The notes under the pieces are model-generated. The model was not told the origin of the DNA, did not search any database, and worked only from the letters and a program-made list of their open reading frames with translations. Positions 61,101 to 64,000 of a stretch of 64,000 nucleotides of DNA are shown here, one piece after another. How positions within the stretch are numbered: the first letter of the stretch is position 1; each line of letters starts with the position of its first letter. Source of the stretch: Aedes albopictus (taxonomy: Eukaryota > Arthropoda > Insecta > Diptera > Culicidae); assembly GCF_035046485.1 (NCBI RefSeq), contig NC_085138.1, positions 446,811,204-446,875,203 on the forward strand, read 5' to 3'. A program made the position numbers and the translations under genes.

Positions 61101-63222
61101 AAGTCCATCCGGTCTCTGCAGTCCTTCCGGGCGTCGCAGTCCCCTAGGTTTCAATCTACAATCTGAATATTCTAACTTGCTGCAGGGTCAGTCGGATCGG
61201 TTCAGTCCGAACTCCCTCAGCAGTCACTCAGCTCAGGATCGTCGAAGCCCCACCACGCACATCCCATCCAGTGAACGCAGCCGAAGCCCCATCGGCTTCC
61301 AGTCCCGATACGGCGGGAGCTTCTACGGGGATCGCTCGGCACGTACAAGCCCAACAGCACTTTCCAGTATCCCTCCGATTACCATCTCGAATCCATCGGA
61401 AACCTACGAGATCGTTCAGAAGTCGATGGAATCGGAGCGTAGTCCGCTGAAACCGGACGCTCCAGCAATACCGTTGTCTACCTCTTCCCAAAAGCTAGCT
61501 GGAGCCACGACTCCCGGTTCGGCCAGTTCCAGCACAACGGCTCCGGAAAAGAAAGAAAAGACGAGCGTCATGAAGGAAATCCTGGCATTCGTGCGGAAAC
61601 CTTCGAAGAAGGTTACCACTAGGACGAGCAAGTTTGCGGCGGCCTTCTCGAGAGCCGATTCCAACACGGGAGCGCCTCTGCTGCGGCAGAGTACCTTTTC
61701 CAGCATTCAGAACTCATCAAGTTGCGCTGGTCGCAACGCAATCACGAAGCAGATGTCTGAGATCGGATTCGAGCCGATCATGACTTCACTGAAACTGAAG
61801 GGGATGGGGTCGAAGATCTCGCTGAAATCGTTGAGGAAGTTTAGCGGTGATAAGAAGGACAAGAAGTCCAGTGGCGACGAGATCAGTGACGTTGAAAGCA
61901 GCGACGGCGGCAAGATAACGGGTGAAGCAAGCAACGTTGCGGAAGTTCCATTCGAGCTGGATAATGTCAAGTTTGAGAAGGTTGGAGAATCGTACATCAA
62001 GCACGATCAGATCACAGAGGAGGAGAGTCCGCGAGGATCGCAGGAAAGTGAAGAGGCGGATGATGGAAGATTGAAGATCACTCCGGTCAGCGAGATTAAG
62101 AAGTCTTTGGAAGCTCTGTTCACAAGACAGGAACCGATCGATGAAGCGGCAGAAGATGGGCGGAAGGATTCCGATGCGGTGCAATGCCCCACATTTGAGA
62201 TCGAGCCACCTTCAAGACGAGCGTCGTTTGACCCTCCACGATCGCCATATCTGGAGAATTTGAGAAGCCTGAGTGATACAGACCACGAAGGGACTCACAA
62301 CAGCCGGCTGGATTCCGGAGGTGATAGCTTCGAACTAATTGATACGACAGATCGTCGCGGAGAGAGTAGCGTGAGTGATCGCCACTCATCGATGGATACC
62401 AGTTTCGACATCAGTCGGTATCAGAGCACTAGCTATGAAGATCAGAACTCGAGCTTTGAGCTAGTGGAACTTGACAACTCTCAACGAACATCAGCGAGAG
62501 ACGATAAGACCTCTCCGTTCGACATTAGGAAATCTTCGATCGAGTTGGTTGACGCGGAAACATTCCAGCGATCGTATCCGGAAGGTCGGAAATCCTCTTT
62601 GGAGACTCATTTCGACTTGGCAGAAGGATATCAACAGACTAGTCCCCGAAGTGCATTTACAGTCATCCCTAAGGCCCGCAAGCAGATTTCCGAACCAGGT
62701 CGAAACCGTGATCACAAAGTCAGTATGAAAACTCACTACTCCGCTCCACATCGTGCAAAGTCGCCCCTCTCGAACCAAACATCGTCCAACTACAGCTCCA
62801 GGGACAGCTACGACTCAATGTTCGATTCGTCGGCTCTCTTCGAGTTGCGCAGCCCGTTCTCCGAACGGGACTCGAGACAGCACTTCCCACTGCCCCGCAA
62901 GTCCTCCAACGAATCCTCGTCGCGCTTCCTCTGTACCGATAAACGTTGTGCCTCAATCTTCGAACCTCGCCCGGCTCGTCTTTCCTCGACGCACCTGGAC
63001 ACGTCCAGCGGGAGCGAGTTCGAGCCTCCGTCTCCTCGGCGAGCAGCCAGCGCCTCACCGAAGCATACCTTCACCTTCCGGATCGTGCTGAAAAAGGTGG
63101 ACAGCTCGCCGGATGCCATTTGTCCCTCGGCTGAGCGCCGGATTGCACGGGACAAGCTGGAGAAGAACAAGCGACGCGACAGCCGCCGCAAGAAGCTACT
63201 GGAAATCGGGAAGAGTTTCTAA
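46189..63222 (+). CDS. gprs: BTB-BACK serine-rich protein with in-frame TAA (gprs-like)
   Basis: Exons 46189-46518, 59595-59870, 59934-60248 and 60313-63222, all phase 0 with GT-AG ends. Residues about 30-150 form a BTB domain (LCDVTFLVG, AVKAVLAARSRVFQKML, later FRQLIEYIHTG) interrupted by a basic insert (QRKKEPPPRENK). A BACK domain follows (YGLEELRRACGGFV, ASAERYIQYKC, REELRADEFTKF). The tail is Ser-, Pro- and Arg-rich with many SP sites, seven SPSG repeats, and a basic C-terminus. A TAA at 60493-60495 ends a 367-residue product; the same frame then runs to 63222, giving about 1276 residues if the stop is decoded. The BTB-BACK plus serine-rich layout fits Drosophila gprs; the symbol is from memory. 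BTB-BACK proteins often serve as cullin-3 adaptors, but no such role is shown here. The start at 46189 is the first Met after the acceptor; Met at 46219 is an alternative. Confidence 0.88.
46519..47720. other. gprs: Start of the 13 kb gprs intron, no feature
   Basis: AT-rich. The BTB insert loop is split by this intron, so a small extra phase-0 exon could hide in it, but none can be identified from sequence alone. Confidence 0.4.
47724..48818. mobile_element. Foldback element, copy 2 of the 9.6 kb element
   Basis: Left end cagggggtggccaaaatgtt, right end tccatcccctg; the interior matches 9652-10576 (for example ttcggttcactgatttccga near 48367 against ttcggttcactggtttccga near 10319). It is longer because of the 190-bp hAT-like insertion at 48503. 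TA is kept only on the right. Confidence 0.8.
48503..48692. mobile_element. Nested hAT-like MITE with exact 8-bp target duplication
   Basis: Starts cagtgccggatctaagg and ends ccttaatccgagcctg. Flanked by gatatgtt at 48495-48502 and again at 48693-48700. An 8-bp duplication and a CAGTG start are typical of hAT transposons. 190 bp, GC-rich middle (ggggcgggggtgcagggccc), non-autonomous. Confidence 0.9.
48825..49640. other. Intron sequence without recognised feature
   Basis: AT-rich. No inverted repeat or gene is supported; a 124-codon antisense frame at 49017-49391 looks random. Confidence 0.4.
49640..50400. repeat. Degenerate GAATTCC satellite around a SINE
   Basis: Purine-rich drifting units at 49640-49830 and 50016-50400, split by the SINE at 49835. 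The 138-codon Lys/Glu-rich frame at 50076-50492 is repeat translation. Confidence 0.6.
49835..50016 (+). mobile_element. tRNA-derived SINE
   Basis: Head with tggctggttagaacacttaa and the B-box cctgggatcgaatcccac, then a body (cttccttcggaagggaagta, gtgggtcccgagatgaacta) and an A-rich end acaaaaaaaaatc. A dispersed Aedes SINE type; family name not assigned. Inserted in the satellite. Confidence 0.7.
50403..51870 (-). mobile_element. 5'-truncated Jockey-like LINE, broken by a SINE
   Basis: On the - strand: YTDLKAAFDRVDH near 51860, then SSGIPQGSNLGPLLFSIFLN and FFADDV (reverse transcriptase palm motifs), then the Feilai-like insert, then LQEFINDFSEWCSRN, NKC-type and DLGILLDSALSF motifs and LESIQKKFVRYALR. 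The frame shifts near 50800 and carries on to a stop at 50585; a tail of aacataaacat repeats ends near 50403. At least one in-frame stop (near 51755) and the shift show it is dead. Confidence 0.82.
51406..51565 (+). mobile_element. Feilai-like tRNA-derived SINE inside the LINE
   Basis: tRNA-like head gccgaggcggtaaacgcacg with B-box gggttcgattcccggtcgg, then the body aggatcttttcgtaaaggaa, catagagtatcttcgtgcct and gccacacgatatac that I recognise from Aedes Feilai SINEs. The 3' part is missing after about 51565, where the LINE frame (DDVCMC) resumes. Confidence 0.75.
52107..52325. repeat. Near-perfect 219-bp palindrome
   Basis: tctttgaatgagtgtaatca begins an arm of about 100 bp that is repeated inverted up to ctcattcaaaga at 52325. 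I find a single mismatch along the arms (aactccgcc against aattccgcc). The loop is short, near cagtgccaggaagtgtcag. Part of this element plus its right flank (agagggtattctgcttagag) also stands at 16848-16945. Confidence 0.88.
52609..53145. mobile_element. TIR element with cctaggataggatg ends, copy 2 (short form)
   Basis: Left end cctaggataggatgtgacaa, right end acgcatccttatcctagg. The interior aligns with 13246-14252 (ttgatttacatttgaatg, agcaaacggatatca, cagcaaaatggtctcaaatc) but lacks both nested blocks found there, so it shows the original state. 537 bp. Confidence 0.85.
53160..54420. repeat. Degenerate GAATTCC satellite, purine-rich
   Basis: Drifting gaaggatttccagacgaact-like units, clearest at 53390-54380. 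No gene supported. Confidence 0.6.
54420..54880. other. Unassigned repeat-like segment
   Basis: Begins with accgtcgttaggggtgacat, which resembles the end of a dispersed element, and is less AT-rich than its flanks. A 107-codon frame at 54671-54994 has no domain and runs on into satellite. Confidence 0.35.
54880..55930. repeat. Degenerate GAATTCC satellite, purine-rich
   Basis: Units of gaaggaacttctggaagaat type. Opposing long frames are repeat by-products. 55930-56220 is AT-rich without features. Confidence 0.7.
56220..57600. repeat. Degenerate GAATTCC satellite, mostly pyrimidine-rich
   Basis: Purine-rich until about 56400, then ttccttctggagttcctt-like pyrimidine units. It surrounds the hairpin at 57038-57204. 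Confidence 0.65.
57038..57204. repeat. Long hairpin element, 167 bp
   Basis: Opens with cccaagcaacacacatgtta and closes with its inverse (acatgtgtgttgcttggg). Arms of about 70 bp pair with few mismatches (gttacgacagcgcaag with cttgtgctgtcgtaac). Same end design as the hairpin at 7813-7990. Confidence 0.8.
57605..59590. other. gprs: End of the 13 kb gprs intron
   Basis: AT-rich. Short frames on both strands lack any domain. The last bases (ccgttgtttttggtgtag) form the acceptor of the second coding exon. Confidence 0.45.
60493..60495 (+). other. gprs: In-frame TAA, stop-codon readthrough candidate
   Basis: Context is cat agc aac TAA caa agg cta. The frame before (SSSGSSDPASGPPHSN) and after (QRLNGPSSPTHPESSRSHHS) has the same Ser/Pro-rich composition and continues for 908 further codons. 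A base C directly after the stop favours leakiness, though TAA is the tightest stop. Confidence 0.65.
61009..61145 (+). repeat. gprs: 18-bp coding repeat (RSPSGL)
   Basis: Six RSPSGL units, then CSPSGR and RSPLGF. The codons differ between units (tcg ggt cta, tcc gga tta, tcg gga ctt, tcc ggt ctc), so the peptide is kept while the DNA has drifted. Confidence 0.9.
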
Positions 63223-64000
63223 GTAGGCGACGCACGCGAGTAAACATGCGTTGGATCCAAGCAAGCACTGACCTGTCGTGACGGGTAGTGTTGTCATAGG
63301 TGACAATGACATACAAATCAGGTTTTTCTACAAGTGAAAGCATTTAAATTTCAATATCTGTATGTGTGTTACCAGATCATTCTAAATCTTATCTGTTTCA
63401 TAATTTGTTACGTTTTTCAAGTAAGGACAAGAAAAATCGTTAGTTTCCAGTGTTTTTATGGTCTTTTAAATATGATAGATTATTGAGCATTCGATAAATT
63501 CAAATATTTCAAATCATATGCATAATTATATAAACTTCATATGGAATTTTACCTCAACCCCAAAGTTTTGAGCATTTGCTTGAACTTCCACCCAAATGAC
63601 GAACTATATTGATCGTAATACTAATAACAAAATGCAGCATAAAATATCTTTTGAATTTTGACGTCCACTTACAAAGATTTTGAAGTCACTCAAGCACTCA
63701 ATAACAGTCGGAATACAACACAAAAACTTACGAAATGGAAAAGTGTTCAAAGTAATCCACTCAATACCGGTATTAAAGAAGGAAATATATTCTTGCATTC
63801 AATAAATGTTGTAACTAATCCGAAGACAAACATGTTATTTTTTCTAAAGAACATGGAATAACTAACAAAGGGAAACATAACGGGAAAAGGTTGAATTTGC
63901 GAGATTTTAAATCATTTGTTTTGTAACGTAAGGTGGAAAATTTTCTTAAATAGTAAAAAGGACATTGAATTTACGTTGGAGAGCAATTCTTTAGAACCAT
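63223..64000 (+). other. gprs: 3' region of the gprs-like gene
   Basis: AT-rich, with AATAAA at 63801-63806 as a possible cleavage signal. No further gene or element is supported before the window ends. Confidence 0.45.

Noticed and set aside
60926..63343. Several antisense frames of 60-130 codons opposite the gprs-like tail
   Set aside because: Shadows of a strongly biased coding frame; no independent features.
1..64000. CRISPR arrays, bacterial genes or endogenous viral sequences
   Set aside because: Repeats lack spacer structure; all supported genes have insect-type introns or families, and no viral protein domain was recognised.

Overview
The window looks like nuclear DNA of a culicine mosquito, most likely Aedes (Ae. 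aegypti or a close relative). The reasons are gene structure (several exons, introns of 60-90 bp beside introns of 13-25 kb), insect-type proteins, and a very dense load of short terminal-inverted-repeat elements, tRNA-derived SINEs (one Feilai-like), Jockey- and Loa/R1-like LINE fragments and degenerate GAATTCC-rich satellite DNA. No CRISPR array, operon, rRNA gene or convincing tRNA gene was seen. No database could be searched, so family names rest on recognition of motifs.

Region 1 (about 1.2-30 kb, + strand) is one gene for a Golgi polypeptide N-acetylgalactosaminyltransferase, probably the Pgant9 orthologue. Its first five coding exons lie at 1487-3305. Two alternative lectin exons follow (3392-3502 and 3770-3874), and the last exon lies 25 kb downstream (28994-29263). 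Either alternative exon gives a continuous protein (648 or 646 residues). The 25 kb intron holds two intronless, same-strand paralogous genes of unknown function (15376-16080 and 27351-28064) with a C-terminal membrane anchor. They lie in a duplicated block, among at least ten foldback or TIR elements, a 145-bp satellite array and a 2 kb CATCTCT tract.

Region 2 (about 31-45 kb) is repeat-rich and contains one two-exon gene at 36002-37571. It encodes a secreted alpha-amylase-like protein in which all three catalytic acids are replaced (His, Asp and Ala where Asp, Glu and Asp are expected), so it is probably a pseudoenzyme. A decayed Loa/R1-type LINE lies antisense just downstream.

Region 3 (about 45.5-64 kb, + strand) is one gene for a BTB-BACK protein with a very long serine-rich tail, probably the orthologue of Drosophila gprs (serine-enriched protein). 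Its coding exons are 46189-46518, 59595-59870, 59934-60248 and 60313-63222, around a 13 kb intron full of repeats. A TAA stop at 60493 lies in frame inside an otherwise unbroken open frame of 2.9 kb. The gene therefore predicts a 367-residue protein and, if the stop is read through, a protein of about 1276 residues.

The three main loci show no obvious common pathway. The items most worth following up are the readthrough candidate, the lectin exon switch, the dead amylase, the nested tail-anchored gene pair, and several foldback elements whose insertion sites can be read exactly because a second copy lacks the insertion.
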